Positions 1 through 6,261 of a stretch of 14,758 nucleotides of DNA are shown piece by piece. The first letter of the stretch is position 1. Each line of letters begins with the position of its first letter. Position numbers and translations under genes: made by a program. The notes under the pieces are model-generated. The model worked only from the letters and a program-made list of their open reading frames with translations. It made no database searches and was not told the origin of the DNA. Source of the DNA: Frankiaceae bacterium (GTDB taxonomy: Bacteria > Actinomycetota > Actinomycetes > Mycobacteriales > SCTD01); the NCBI GenBank assembly GCA_947479995.1, contig CANKBT010000035.1:1-14758 (forward strand). The letters are read 5' to 3'.

Positions 1-41
1 AGGACGTCTTCCTCGAGCTGACCGGCCGGGGCCTGCGGTGA
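1..41 (+). CDS. ABC transporter ATP-binding protein, C-terminal end only
   Basis: Only the last 12 codons and the TGA stop are inside the window. They read DVFLELTGRGLR. An ending of the form VFLELTGRxLR is typical of ATPase subunits of DrrA-like drug or lipid export ABC transporters. The stop codon overlaps the GTG start of the permease gene (GTGA), which is the usual ATPase-permease gene pair. The nucleotide-binding domain itself lies upstream and cannot be judged. Confidence 0.7.
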   Translation, partial: DVFLELTGRGLR

Positions 42-820
42 CCCAGGCGACGGCCTGGGAGCCCGGCTCGCTGTCGCCCCGGCCCGGCACCGCGCCGCGG
101 CTGGCGATGCTGCGCGCGCAGGCCCGCACCGAGCTGACGCTGCTGCTGCGCAACGGCGAGCAGGTGCTGCTCAGCCTGGTGCTGCCGACCGGCCTGCTCG
201 TCGTGCTGTCGACGCTCACCTTCGTCGAGGCGCCGGACGGCGTCGACCGGGTCGACTTCTTCACGCCGGGCGTCATCGCGCTGGCGGTCATGTCGACGGC
301 CTTCACCGGCCAGGCCATCGCCACCGGCTTCGAGCGGCAGTACGGCGTGCTCAAGCGGCTCGGCGCGACGCCCCTGCCGCGGTCGACCCTGCTGCTGGCC
401 AAGACCGCGTCGGTGCTCGTCGTCGAGGGGCTGCAGCTGCTGCTGCTGGGCGCCGTCGCGTACGCCCTCGGCTGGGAGCCGCAGGGCACCGTGCCGGGCG
501 TGCTGCTCGTGCTCGTCGTCGGCACCGCCGCCTTCAGCGGCCTCGGGCTGCTGCTCGGCGGCACCCTGCGCGGGCTGACCTGCCTGGCCGTGGCCAACCT
601 GCTGTGGCTGCTGCTGTTCGTCCTCGGCGGCGTGATGTTCGAGCTCGACGCGCTCGGGCCGGCCGAAGCGGTGCTGCAGCGGGGGCCGAGCGCGGCGCTG
701 TCCGACGCGCTGCGCGGCTCGCTCGTCGACGGCGTCGTGCCGTGGCAGGACCTCGGCGTCCTCGCCGCCTGGACGGTGCTCGGCGCCGGCCTGGCGTCGC
801 GGCTGTTCAAGTGGGAGTGA
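38..820 (+). CDS. ABC-2 type transporter permease (DrrB-like)
   Basis: This is a 260-residue integral membrane subunit of an ABC exporter, expected to work in the cytoplasmic membrane with the ATPase whose end lies just upstream. About six hydrophobic segments are visible, near residues 43-62, 76-96, 122-145, 152-174, 182-203 and 236-256. Between the second and third is FERQYGVLKRLGATPL (98-113), the cytoplasmic coupling-type motif seen throughout the ABC-2 membrane family. The length is normal for the family. The GTG start overlaps the ATPase stop by 4 bp, so translation is probably coupled. In other actinobacteria an ABC pair of this kind often lies beside ctaA and ctaB, but the substrate is unknown; drug or lipid export is only the family's usual role. 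Confidence 0.9.
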   Translation: MTQATAWEPGSLSPRPGTAPRLAMLRAQARTELTLLLRNGEQVLLSLVLPTGLLVVLSTLTFVEAPDGVDRVDFFTPGVIALAVMSTAFTGQAIATGFERQYGVLKRLGATPLPRSTLLLAKTASVLVVEGLQLLLLGAVAYALGWEPQGTVPGVLLVLVVGTAAFSGLGLLLGGTLRGLTCLAVANLLWLLLFVLGGVMFELDALGPAEAVLQRGPSAALSDALRGSLVDGVVPWQDLGVLAAWTVLGAGLASRLFKWE

Positions 821-821
821 C

Positions 822-1817
822 GTGACGCGCACGCGCCTGGCCGCCCTGGTGGCGGCCCTGCTGGCCCTGCTCGGGCTGCGCCGCCTGCTGCGCCCGTCGC
901 CGCTGGCCGACCCCGACGGCGAGCACGTCGTCACGACCGACGACGGCGTGCAGCTGCACGTCGAGGTCGACGACGGCCCCGGGCCGACGGTCGTGCTCGT
1001 GCACGGCTTCACCGCGCGGCTCGAGGAGTGGGTGCTGCAGCGCGAGACGCTCGCCGGCCGCTGCCGCGTCGTGCTGTACGACCAGCGCGGCCACGGCCGC
1101 AGCGGCTGGGGCGACCCCTCGCACGCGACCCTCGACCAGCTGGCCCGCGACCTGCAGGCCGTCCTCGACGCCCACGCGGCTCACGGGCCGGTCGTGCTGG
1201 TCGGCCACTCGATGGGCGGCATGACGCTCATGGCCTGGGCGCGGCTGTTCCCCCGGGAGCTCGGCACCCGCGTCACCGGCGTCTTCCTGCTCGCCACCTC
1301 CAGCGGCGCGGTCACCGAGGGCGGCGCCGTCGGCCGGATCGTCACGGTCGGCACCCGGCTGGGCCTGCTCACCTCCTGGCTGCGGCTGCTGCAGGTGGCT
1401 GCCCCGGGCGTGCAGCGCCTGCGCCGGCCCGGCACCGCCGCCGGCTACGCCTTCACCCGGCGCTACCTGTTCGGCCGCGACGACGCCGACCCCGAGCTGG
1501 TCAAGGTGGTGCAGGACCTGCTGGAGATGGCGCCGTTCTCGGTCAGCGCCGCCTTCTACCCGCTGTTCGTCGGCCTCGACGAGCTCGACGCGCTGCAGCA
1601 CCTGCGCGCCGTGCCCGTGTCGATCCTCGTCGGCGACAGCGACCGGCTCACCCCCGCGGCGCACTCGCGGACCATGGCCGAGGTGCTGCCCGACGCCGAG
1701 CTCACGGTCGTGCCGGGCGCCGGCCACAGCGTCAACATCACCCGCCGCGAGGTCGTCGACGAGGCGCTGCTGCGCCTGGTAGCCCGGGCGACGGCGCCCG
1801 AGGTGCGCACGGCGTGA
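822..1817 (+). CDS. Membrane-anchored alpha/beta hydrolase
   Basis: A 331-residue alpha/beta-hydrolase-fold enzyme, probably an esterase or lipase-like hydrolase; the substrate cannot be told. The N-terminus has one hydrophobic stretch (about residues 5-23) followed by arginines, which suggests a membrane anchor. The fold markers appear in order: oxyanion-loop HG at 61-62 (VLVHGF), YDQRGHGRSGWG near 86-97, the nucleophile elbow GHSMGG with Ser130, a GDSDRLTP loop with the likely acid Asp274, and GAGHS with His302. The catalytic triad is therefore complete. The GTG start lies 1 bp after the permease stop, with GGGAG (813-817) as ribosome binding site. The 3' end overlaps the MOSC gene by 4 bp. 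Co-transcription with the ABC genes is likely, but a shared function is not established. Confidence 0.9.
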   Translation: MTRTRLAALVAALLALLGLRRLLRPSPLADPDGEHVVTTDDGVQLHVEVDDGPGPTVVLVHGFTARLEEWVLQRETLAGRCRVVLYDQRGHGRSGWGDPSHATLDQLARDLQAVLDAHAAHGPVVLVGHSMGGMTLMAWARLFPRELGTRVTGVFLLATSSGAVTEGGAVGRIVTVGTRLGLLTSWLRLLQVAAPGVQRLRRPGTAAGYAFTRRYLFGRDDADPELVKVVQDLLEMAPFSVSAAFYPLFVGLDELDALQHLRAVPVSILVGDSDRLTPAAHSRTMAEVLPDAELTVVPGAGHSVNITRREVVDEALLRLVARATAPEVRTA

Positions 1818-2482
1818 CGGTCGCCGGGCTGACGCTGTGGCCCGTGAAGTCGATGGCGGGCGGCGTCGACGTCGACGAGGCCCGCGCCGAGGCGTCCGGC
1901 CTGGTGGGCGACCGGCGGCGGGCCGTGCTGCTCGACGGGCGGCCGCTCTCGGCCCGCAAGGCGCCCGGCCTGCTGCGCTGGACCGCCGGCGCCGACGGCA
2001 CGGTGACCGCCCCGGACGGCGCGGCGTACGCCTGGGGCGACCCGGCGCTCGACGCGGCCCTCAGCGCCGACCTGGGGCACCCGGTCACCGCGGCCGACGT
2101 GCCGGGCGGCGCGGCCGACCTGGCCGCCTCCGTGCTCGTCACCACGGCCGCGAGCACCGCCGAGCTGGCGCACCGCTACGGCGCCCCGCTCGAGCACCGC
2201 CGCTGGCGGACCAACGTGCACCTGGCGCTCGACGCCGGCGCCTTCGCCGAGGAGGGCTGGGAGGGGCGCGCCCTGCACGTCGGCGGTGACGACGGCGTCG
2301 TCCTGCGGCTGCTGCACCCCTGCCGCCGCTGCACCATCACCACCTGGGCGCCGGGCGGCCGTGCGCGCACGCCCGACCTGCTGCGCTGGATCGTCACCGA
2401 GCACAGCGGCGTGCTGGGCATCAACGCCCGCGTCGAGCGGCCGGGCGTCCTGCGCACCGGCGACGCGGTCGCCCTGGTCTGA
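1814..2482 (+). CDS. MOSC domain-containing protein
   Basis: A 222-residue protein with an MOSC N-terminal beta-barrel region (LWPVKSMAGG, residues 8-17) followed by a MOSC domain. Marks of the family are GDR at 32-34, RWRTNVHL at 130-137, and HPCRRCTITT at 168-177 with Cys170 and Cys173; the second cysteine sits where the family has its conserved cysteine thought to handle sulfur or bind molybdenum cofactor. Family members include the molybdenum cofactor sulfurase C-terminal domain and mARC/YcbX-type N-hydroxyl reductases. This compact form most resembles the stand-alone YcbX-like proteins without a ferredoxin domain. I place the start at the GTG that overlaps the hydrolase stop (GTGA), with GAGGTG (1800-1805) upstream, because the protein then begins right at the conserved barrel strand. 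It is the last gene of the plus-strand cluster. Confidence 0.88.
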   Translation: MTVAGLTLWPVKSMAGGVDVDEARAEASGLVGDRRRAVLLDGRPLSARKAPGLLRWTAGADGTVTAPDGAAYAWGDPALDAALSADLGHPVTAADVPGGAADLAASVLVTTAASTAELAHRYGAPLEHRRWRTNVHLALDAGAFAEEGWEGRALHVGGDDGVVLRLLHPCRRCTITTWAPGGRARTPDLLRWIVTEHSGVLGINARVERPGVLRTGDAVALV

Positions 2483-2514
2483 GCCGTCCGCCGGGCGGCC
2501 CGCGGTGGAGGCGA

Positions 2515-2585
2515 CGTCGTCCACCCGGCGCCTGCTGCCGCGTCGCGCGGCGGCGCGCCCCGCGGTGCAGGCCGGGTGGACGACG
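2515..2585. terminator. Long stem-loop in convergent gap, probable bidirectional terminator
   Basis: The 15 bases at 2515-2529 are perfectly complementary to 2571-2585. After a short mismatch, 2532-2535 pairs with 2567-2570 and 2538-2542 pairs with 2561-2565, giving about 24 pairs in a 71-base hairpin. It lies in the 131-bp space between the stops of the MOSC gene and the DUF3817 gene, which point at each other. There is no T-run on either side, so it would be a T-less hairpin terminator, common in GC-rich actinobacteria. A small repetitive element with terminal inverted repeats is the alternative. I see no gene in the rest of the gap. Confidence 0.6.
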
Positions 2586-2613
2586 GGGCCCCCGCCGACG
2601 GCGCGTGGCGGGG

Positions 2614-2928
2614 CTAGGCCGCCCGGGTGCCGTCGAGCACGTCGGCCTCGCCGGCGGCGACCCGGCGCTCGACGACGAACGACAGCAGCGGGATGGTGCC
2701 GCCGAGGGCGACGAGCACGATGCGCTTGGCCGGCCAGCGGCGCTCGCGGCCCAGCAGCACGACGGAGGCGACGAGGAGGATGTAGAGCAGCCCGTGCACC
2801 GGGCTGATCGTCTCGGAGAGCTCCGGCCGGTCGCCGAGGTAGCGCAGCGGCATGGCCACGAAGACCAGCAGGCAGAGCACGACGCCCACGACGGTGGCCA
2901 TGACGCGGTAGCGCGTGAGGGCGTTCAG
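2614..2928 (-). CDS. DUF3817 family integral membrane protein
   Basis: A 104-residue membrane protein of the DUF3817 type, function unknown. Three hydrophobic segments are visible, near residues 10-27, 44-60 and 70-85. The family hallmarks are the N-terminal RYRVM, then MPLRYL (26-31), SPVHGLLYI (42-50), RRWPAKR (63-69) and GTIPLLSFVVERRV (77-90). The start is the odd part: no ATG or GTG fits, and the best candidate is a CTG codon whose bases overlap the TGA stop of the upstream gene (CTGA), preceded by GAGGAG. An internal ATG nine codons on would cut into the conserved N-terminus and first helix. The gene is coupled to the small membrane protein before it, and the pair is probably transcribed from the divergent promoter near 3354. 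Confidence 0.85.
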   Translation of the reverse strand: MNALTRYRVMATVVGVVLCLLVFVAMPLRYLGDRPELSETISPVHGLLYILLVASVVLLGRERRWPAKRIVLVALGGTIPLLSFVVERRVAAGEADVLDGTRAA

Positions 2929-3347
2929 CGGAGCTCCTCGAGACGGCGGTCGGGACGGCCGGCGCGGTCCTCGCGGGCGGCCTGCTTGAGCGCGTGCTGG
3001 CGGTGCAGCCGGGCGAACTGCGCGTTCCAGGCGGCGACCTCGGGGTCGTCGTCCCACTGGTCGGCGAGGGCCAGGCCCGTGCCGCCGGAGGGCTGCACGA
3101 CCTCGACCGAGCCGAACAGCACGCCGGCGTCGGGGTCGGGCACGAGCTCGTCGCGGCAGATCTTCACCCAGCCGGCGACGGCCATGACGGCGAAGACCCA
3201 CCACTCGACGCCGTAGGAGTAGTTGCGCAGCGAGCCGGTCTCGCTGCCGACCGACCACTGCCAGTTGCCCAGCAGCACCATGACGACGGCCCCGGCCGCC
3301 ACGAGGACGTGGCAGACCACCCAGCCGGGTCGCAGGAGCGTGCGCAC
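2925..3347 (-). CDS. Small two-helix membrane protein with SURF1-like first helix
   Basis: A 140-residue protein I cannot assign to a named family with certainty. It has a first membrane helix at about 8-26 ending in GNWQW (27-31), which resembles the end of the first helix of SURF1 (pattern GxWQ), a cytochrome oxidase and heme A assembly factor. Then come NYSYGVEWWVFAVMAVAGW (42-60), a second helix, and KICRDEL (62-68). The C-terminal 70 residues are soluble and highly charged, with a likely helix rich in Arg, Gln and Glu (105-140). The loop and second helix do not look like full SURF1, and the large periplasmic domain of SURF1 is absent. The start is a GTG six bases after a TACGCT promoter element, so the mRNA is probably leaderless. 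It overlaps the DUF3817 gene by 4 bp and is divergent from ctaA. Confidence 0.8.
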   Translation of the reverse strand: MRTLLRPGWVVCHVLVAAGAVVMVLLGNWQWSVGSETGSLRNYSYGVEWWVFAVMAVAGWVKICRDELVPDPDAGVLFGSVEVVQPSGGTGLALADQWDDDPEVAAWNAQFARLHRQHALKQAAREDRAGRPDRRLEELR

Positions 3348-3353
3348 CCCCTC

Positions 3354-3359
3354 AGCGTA
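3354..3359 (-). promoter_or_regulatory. -10 element of leaderless promoter for the 3347 gene
   Basis: Read on the minus strand, TACGCT fits the actinobacterial TANNNT -10 pattern. It is followed by GAGGGG and then the GTG start, so transcription would begin at or next to the start codon. No good -35 box is visible. Confidence 0.5.
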
Positions 3360-3394
3360 CGGCCGCTGGGCAGGCTGGGCCTGCCGTGCGGACG

Positions 3395-3400
3395 TACCCT
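3395..3400 (+). promoter_or_regulatory. -10 element of leaderless ctaA promoter
   Basis: TACCCT matches the TANNNT -10 pattern and is followed by GAGCGC and then GTG at 3407. The six-base spacing puts the transcription start at the GTG. This decides the ctaA start: the earlier in-frame GTG at 3386 lies upstream of the -10 box and so could not be on this transcript. Confidence 0.55.
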
Positions 3401-3406
3401 GAGCGC

Positions 3407-4402
3407 GTGACCGAAGCCCTCCCGAACGCGCCGCAGGACCGGGACGTCCGGTCCGGCTGGCGCCCCGGCCGCGTCGCGCTGCGGCGCCTGGCGGTCGCCA
3501 GCGTGGTGGCCAACTCCGCGATCGTCGTCACCGGGGGCGCGGTCCGCCTCACCGCCTCCGGGCTCGGCTGCCCGACCTGGCCGCGGTGCACGGACGGCAG
3601 CTACGTGCCGACCGACGAGTACGGCGTGCACGGGCTCATCGAGTTCGGCAACCGCCTGCTGACCTACGTGCTGCTGGCCGTCGTCGTCGCGGTGCTCGTC
3701 GCCGTCGTGCGCGCCGGCCGCCGCGACCTGCGTCGCCTCGCGGTCGTCGGCGTGCTCGGCATCCCCGCGCAGGCGGTGCTCGGCGGCATCACGGTGCTCA
3801 CCGGGCTCAACCCGTGGACCGTCATGGCGCACTTCCTGCTGTCGATGGTGCTCATCGGCTACGCCGTCGTGCTGCTGCAGCGGGTCGACCCCGCGCCCGC
3901 TCCCCCGGTCGCGCCGCTGCTGCGCCGGGGCGCGCAGGGCGTGCTGGCGGTCGTCGCCGCGGTGCTGGTCGTCGGCACGGTGGTCACCGGCTCCGGCCCC
4001 CACAGCGGCGACCCCGAGGCCGGGCGCACCGGCCTCGACCCCGGCGCGGTCAGCCAACTGCACGCCGACCTGGTCTTCCTGCTCGTCGGGCTCACCGTCG
4101 GCCTGCTGCTCGCGGCCCGGGCGACCGGCGCGGCGCGGCTGGCCCGCGCGTCGGCCGTGCTGCTGGGCGTGACGCTCGCGCAGGGCCTGCTGGGCTTCGT
4201 GCAGTACTGGACGGACCTGCCGGTCGTGCTGGTCGGCCTGCACATGGCCGGCGCCTGCCTGACGCTCGTGGCCGCCGTGCGGGTGGTGCTGGCGGCCGGC
4301 CCGCTCAGCGCGGGCGTGCCGCCGCAGCGCGGCTCCGCACGGCGCGGGCCAGCACGTCAGGCGAGCCCGGCGCCAGCTCCAGGCTCAGCGATGGCTCGGT
4401 GA
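3407..4402 (+). CDS. ctaA: Heme A synthase (COX15/CtaA family)
   Basis: Oxidises the methyl group of heme O to the formyl group of heme A in the cytoplasmic membrane, for aa3-type cytochrome oxidase. With the GTG at 3407 the protein has 331 residues and about eight membrane helices in two four-helix halves. The four expected heme-binding histidines are present: His75 in HGLIEFGNR, His142 in VMAHFLLS, His219 in QLHADLVF and His279 in GLHMAGA. Glu79 in the first of these is the conserved catalytic-type glutamate. An extracytoplasmic cysteine pair, Cys55 and Cys61 (GCPTWPRC), matches the class with a loop disulfide. The last helix ends near residue 297; the remaining 34 residues are an Arg/Pro/Ala-rich tail encoded opposite the end of the ATP-grasp gene (98-bp overlap) and may be a run-through extension. 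Its partner enzyme CtaB is encoded about 0.75 kb further on, on the other strand. Confidence 0.93.
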   Translation: MTEALPNAPQDRDVRSGWRPGRVALRRLAVASVVANSAIVVTGGAVRLTASGLGCPTWPRCTDGSYVPTDEYGVHGLIEFGNRLLTYVLLAVVVAVLVAVVRAGRRDLRRLAVVGVLGIPAQAVLGGITVLTGLNPWTVMAHFLLSMVLIGYAVVLLQRVDPAPAPPVAPLLRRGAQGVLAVVAAVLVVGTVVTGSGPHSGDPEAGRTGLDPGAVSQLHADLVFLLVGLTVGLLLAARATGAARLARASAVLLGVTLAQGLLGFVQYWTDLPVVLVGLHMAGACLTLVAAVRVVLAAGPLSAGVPPQRGSARRGPARQASPAPAPGSAMAR

Positions 4403-5162
4403 GCTCGAGCTCCATGAGCCGCGGGCCGTCCGGCCCGGGCACCAGGTCGACCCGGGCGTAGAGCGGCACCTCGTCGCCGGGCACGGCCGCCACGGCGGCG
4501 TGCGCGACGGCCACCTCCTCGGCGGTGGGCTCGCGCGGCGACATCGCGTCGAGCCACCACTGCTCCTCGGCGACGCCGTCGAGCAGCAGCGGCCGCTTGC
4601 GGGCGCCGTGCGACACCGCGCCGTCGACGAGCACGACCGAGGTCTCCCCCGCGTCGTCGATCTCCGCGACGTAGGGCTGCACCATCGCGGTGCGGCCCTC
4701 GGCGTGCAGCCGGGCGACCAGGGCGGCGCCGTCGCGGGCGTCGGCGAAGCGCTGGGTGTCGCGCGCGCCGGCGCTCACCGTCGGCTTGACGACCACCTCG
4801 CCGGCCGGCGGGTCGTACGCCTGCCCGGGCGCGACGAACGTCGTCGGCACGACCGGCACACCGGCCGCCCGCAGGTCGCGCAGGTAGGTCTTGTCGGTGT
4901 TCCAGCGCAGCACCGGCAGCGGGTTGGCCAGCCGGGGCACCGACGCCGCCCAGGCGAGGTAGTCGGCCAGCCGCCAGGTGTAGTCCCACGTCGAGCGCAC
5001 GACGACCAGGTCGTACGACGCCCAGGCGACCGCCGGGTCGTCCCAGCGCGCGAGCTCGGCCGGCACGTCGAGCGCCGCGAGCGCCTGCAGCAGCAGGGCG
5101 TCCTCGTCGATGCCGAGCTCCAGGGCCTCCGCGCTGGTGGCCAGCGCGACGCGCGCGGTCAC
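4305..5162 (-). CDS. ATP-grasp domain protein, DcsG/RimK-like, function unknown
   Basis: A 285-residue protein with the look of an ATP-grasp ligase, related in pattern to RimK/glutathione synthetase-like enzymes and to DcsG of D-cycloserine biosynthesis. Visible in order: an N-terminal pre-ATP domain with VVVRSTWDYTWR (53-64), then NPLPVLRWNTDKTYL (80-94), the lysine-bearing VVVKPTVSAGA (123-133) that should bind ATP, VQPYVAEI (161-168), GETSVVLVDG (172-181) with SHGARKRP (184-191), and the metal-binding end YARVDLV (235-241) with LMELELTEPSL (249-259). These keep the Lys, Glu and Asp residues expected for an active enzyme. The GTG start overlaps the ctaB stop (GTGA) and lacks a clear ribosome binding site, so it is probably translated by coupling to ctaB. 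Its substrates are unknown. The 3' end overlaps ctaA by 98 bp antisense. Confidence 0.85.
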   Translation of the reverse strand: MTARVALATSAEALELGIDEDALLLQALAALDVPAELARWDDPAVAWASYDLVVVRSTWDYTWRLADYLAWAASVPRLANPLPVLRWNTDKTYLRDLRAAGVPVVPTTFVAPGQAYDPPAGEVVVKPTVSAGARDTQRFADARDGAALVARLHAEGRTAMVQPYVAEIDDAGETSVVLVDGAVSHGARKRPLLLDGVAEEQWWLDAMSPREPTAEEVAVAHAAVAAVPGDEVPLYARVDLVPGPDGPRLMELELTEPSLSLELAPGSPDVLARAVRSRAAAARPR

Positions 5163-6142
5163 ACCAGCTGGTCGACCGCGACGGCCAGGAACAGCAGCGC
5201 GAGGTAGGTGATCGACCAGTGGAACAGGCGCATCGGCGCGAGCTCGGCGCCGGAGCGCTCCCGCGCCAGCAGCAGGTGCGCCTCGCGCAGGAAGACGGCG
5301 CCGGCGACGACGGCCGTCACGCCGTAGACCGCGCCCGAGGCGCCGAGCGGCCAGACGAGCAGCAGCGAGGCGGCGACCATCGCCCACGAGTAGGTCGCGA
5401 TGCGGACGGCGACGACGCGCGGCGAGGCGACCACCGGCAGCATCGGCACCGACGCGGCGGCGTAGTCGTCCTTGTAGCGCATCGCCAGCGGCCAGTAGTG
5501 CGGCGGCGTCCACAGGAAGATGACCGCGAACAGGACCAGCGGCTCCCACGCCAGCGACCCGGTGACGGCGGCCCAGCCGATGAGCACCGGCATGCAGCCG
5601 GCGGCCCCGCCCCAGACGATGTTCTGGCTGGTGCGGCGCTTGAGCAGCATCGTGTAGACGACGACGTAGAAGGCGTTGGCGGCGAGCGCGAGCCCGGCGG
5701 CCAGCCAGTTCGACGTCAGGCCGAGCACGAGCACCGACAGCACGCCGAGCACGAGGCCGAAGACGAGCGCCCCGCGGCTGCTCACGGCGTCCTGCGCGAG
5801 CGGGCGGCGCTCGGTGCGGTGCATGAGCTGGTCGATGTCGCGGTCGTACCAGCAGTTCAGGGCGTTGGCGCTGCCCGCGGCGAGCGAGCCGCCGACGAGG
5901 GTGGCGAGCACGAGCCCGAGCGACGGGACGCCCTGCGCGGCGAGCACCATGGTCGGCACCGTGGTGACGAGCAGCAGCTCGATGATGCGCGGCTTGGTGA
6001 GGGCGACGTACGCGCGGACGCGGGCACCGGCCCCGCCCGCGCGCGGGCGGGCGTCGACCGCGACGTCGGACGTGGTGCCGGACGTGCTGCCGGCCCGGGC
6101 CGTGCCGGGGGCGCCGGCGGGGCCGGAGGACAGCGTCGTCAC
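5159..6142 (-). CDS. ctaB: Protoheme IX farnesyltransferase (heme O synthase)
   Basis: Membrane prenyltransferase of the UbiA superfamily that adds a farnesyl group to heme B, giving heme O, the substrate of CtaA. The 327-residue protein has a low-complexity, probably cytoplasmic N-terminus of about 40 residues, then ALTKPRIIELL (47-57), the first aspartate motif NCWYDRDID (Asn96, Asp100, Asp104), HRTERRP (108-114), SQNIVWGGAAGCMP (172-185), the second aspartate motif YKDDYAAASVPMLP (223-236), and about nine helices. I choose the GTG at 6142 because a TAGGCT -10 box ends seven bases before it, fitting a leaderless mRNA; a GTG two codons earlier (6148) is only one base from that box. The stop overlaps the ATP-grasp gene. 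It is divergent from tkt, as in many actinobacteria. Confidence 0.95.
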   Translation of the reverse strand: MTTLSSGPAGAPGTARAGSTSGTTSDVAVDARPRAGGAGARVRAYVALTKPRIIELLLVTTVPTMVLAAQGVPSLGLVLATLVGGSLAAGSANALNCWYDRDIDQLMHRTERRPLAQDAVSSRGALVFGLVLGVLSVLVLGLTSNWLAAGLALAANAFYVVVYTMLLKRRTSQNIVWGGAAGCMPVLIGWAAVTGSLAWEPLVLFAVIFLWTPPHYWPLAMRYKDDYAAASVPMLPVVASPRVVAVRIATYSWAMVAASLLLVWPLGASGAVYGVTAVVAGAVFLREAHLLLARERSGAELAPMRLFHWSITYLALLFLAVAVDQLV

Positions 6143-6149
6143 AGGCACG

Positions 6150-6155
6150 AGCCTA
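6150..6155 (-). promoter_or_regulatory. -10 element of leaderless ctaB promoter
   Basis: On the minus strand the bases read TAGGCT, a TANNNT -10 element, with seven bases to the GTG at 6142. No convincing -35 box is visible. The distance favours a transcript starting at the GTG. Confidence 0.5.
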
Positions 6156-6183
6156 GCCGTCGGGCCCCCTGCGCTCCTGCCGG

Positions 6184-6202
6184 GGCGCGCGAGACGCGCG
6201 CC
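6184..6202. repeat. Perfect 8-bp inverted repeat between ctaB and tkt
   Basis: GGCGCGCG and CGCGCGCC flank a 3-base AGA. The repeat lies upstream of the ctaB promoter and about 125 bp before the tkt start, so it would be an operator-like site for either gene or a structure in a long tkt leader. Alternating GC repeats arise easily at this base composition. Confidence 0.45.
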
Positions 6203-6261
6203 TCACGGAGGTCGGTTGAGCACCCTCGCTCCGGGGAGAGGGCGTGTGCAAGGGTCGCTGA

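Larger units (their letters stand above)
3345..3409. repeat. 65-bp dyad spanning the divergent promoters
   Basis: The whole region between the two divergent GTG start codons is an imperfect palindrome centred on base 3377. Counting outward, 25 of 31 positions are complementary. It includes a perfect 6-3-6 inverted repeat in the middle (GCAGGC-TGG-GCCTGC, 3370-3384), the two -10 elements at mirror positions, and both start codons at mirror positions. The centre could be the operator of a dimeric regulator acting on both genes. Part of the similarity comes from both sides sharing the common leaderless promoter pattern. Confidence 0.55.

Noticed and set aside
1028..1813. Extension of the MOSC protein upstream through the hydrolase gene in another frame.
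   Set aside because: The extension is Arg/Pro/Ala-rich shadow sequence; the hydrolase in the other frame has a full catalytic triad, and the GTG at 1814 fits the MOSC N-terminus.
3386..3406. Upstream in-frame GTG as ctaA start, adding seven residues.
   Set aside because: It lies before the likely -10 box, so it would not be transcribed from that promoter; the added residues are not family-like.
4422..4437. A 7-bp GC hairpin (CGGGCCG-TC-CGGCCCG) just after the ctaA stop, as a ctaA terminator; also the palindrome at 4401-4412.
   Set aside because: Both lie inside the ATP-grasp coding region, and short GC palindromes are frequent at this composition. No T-run follows.
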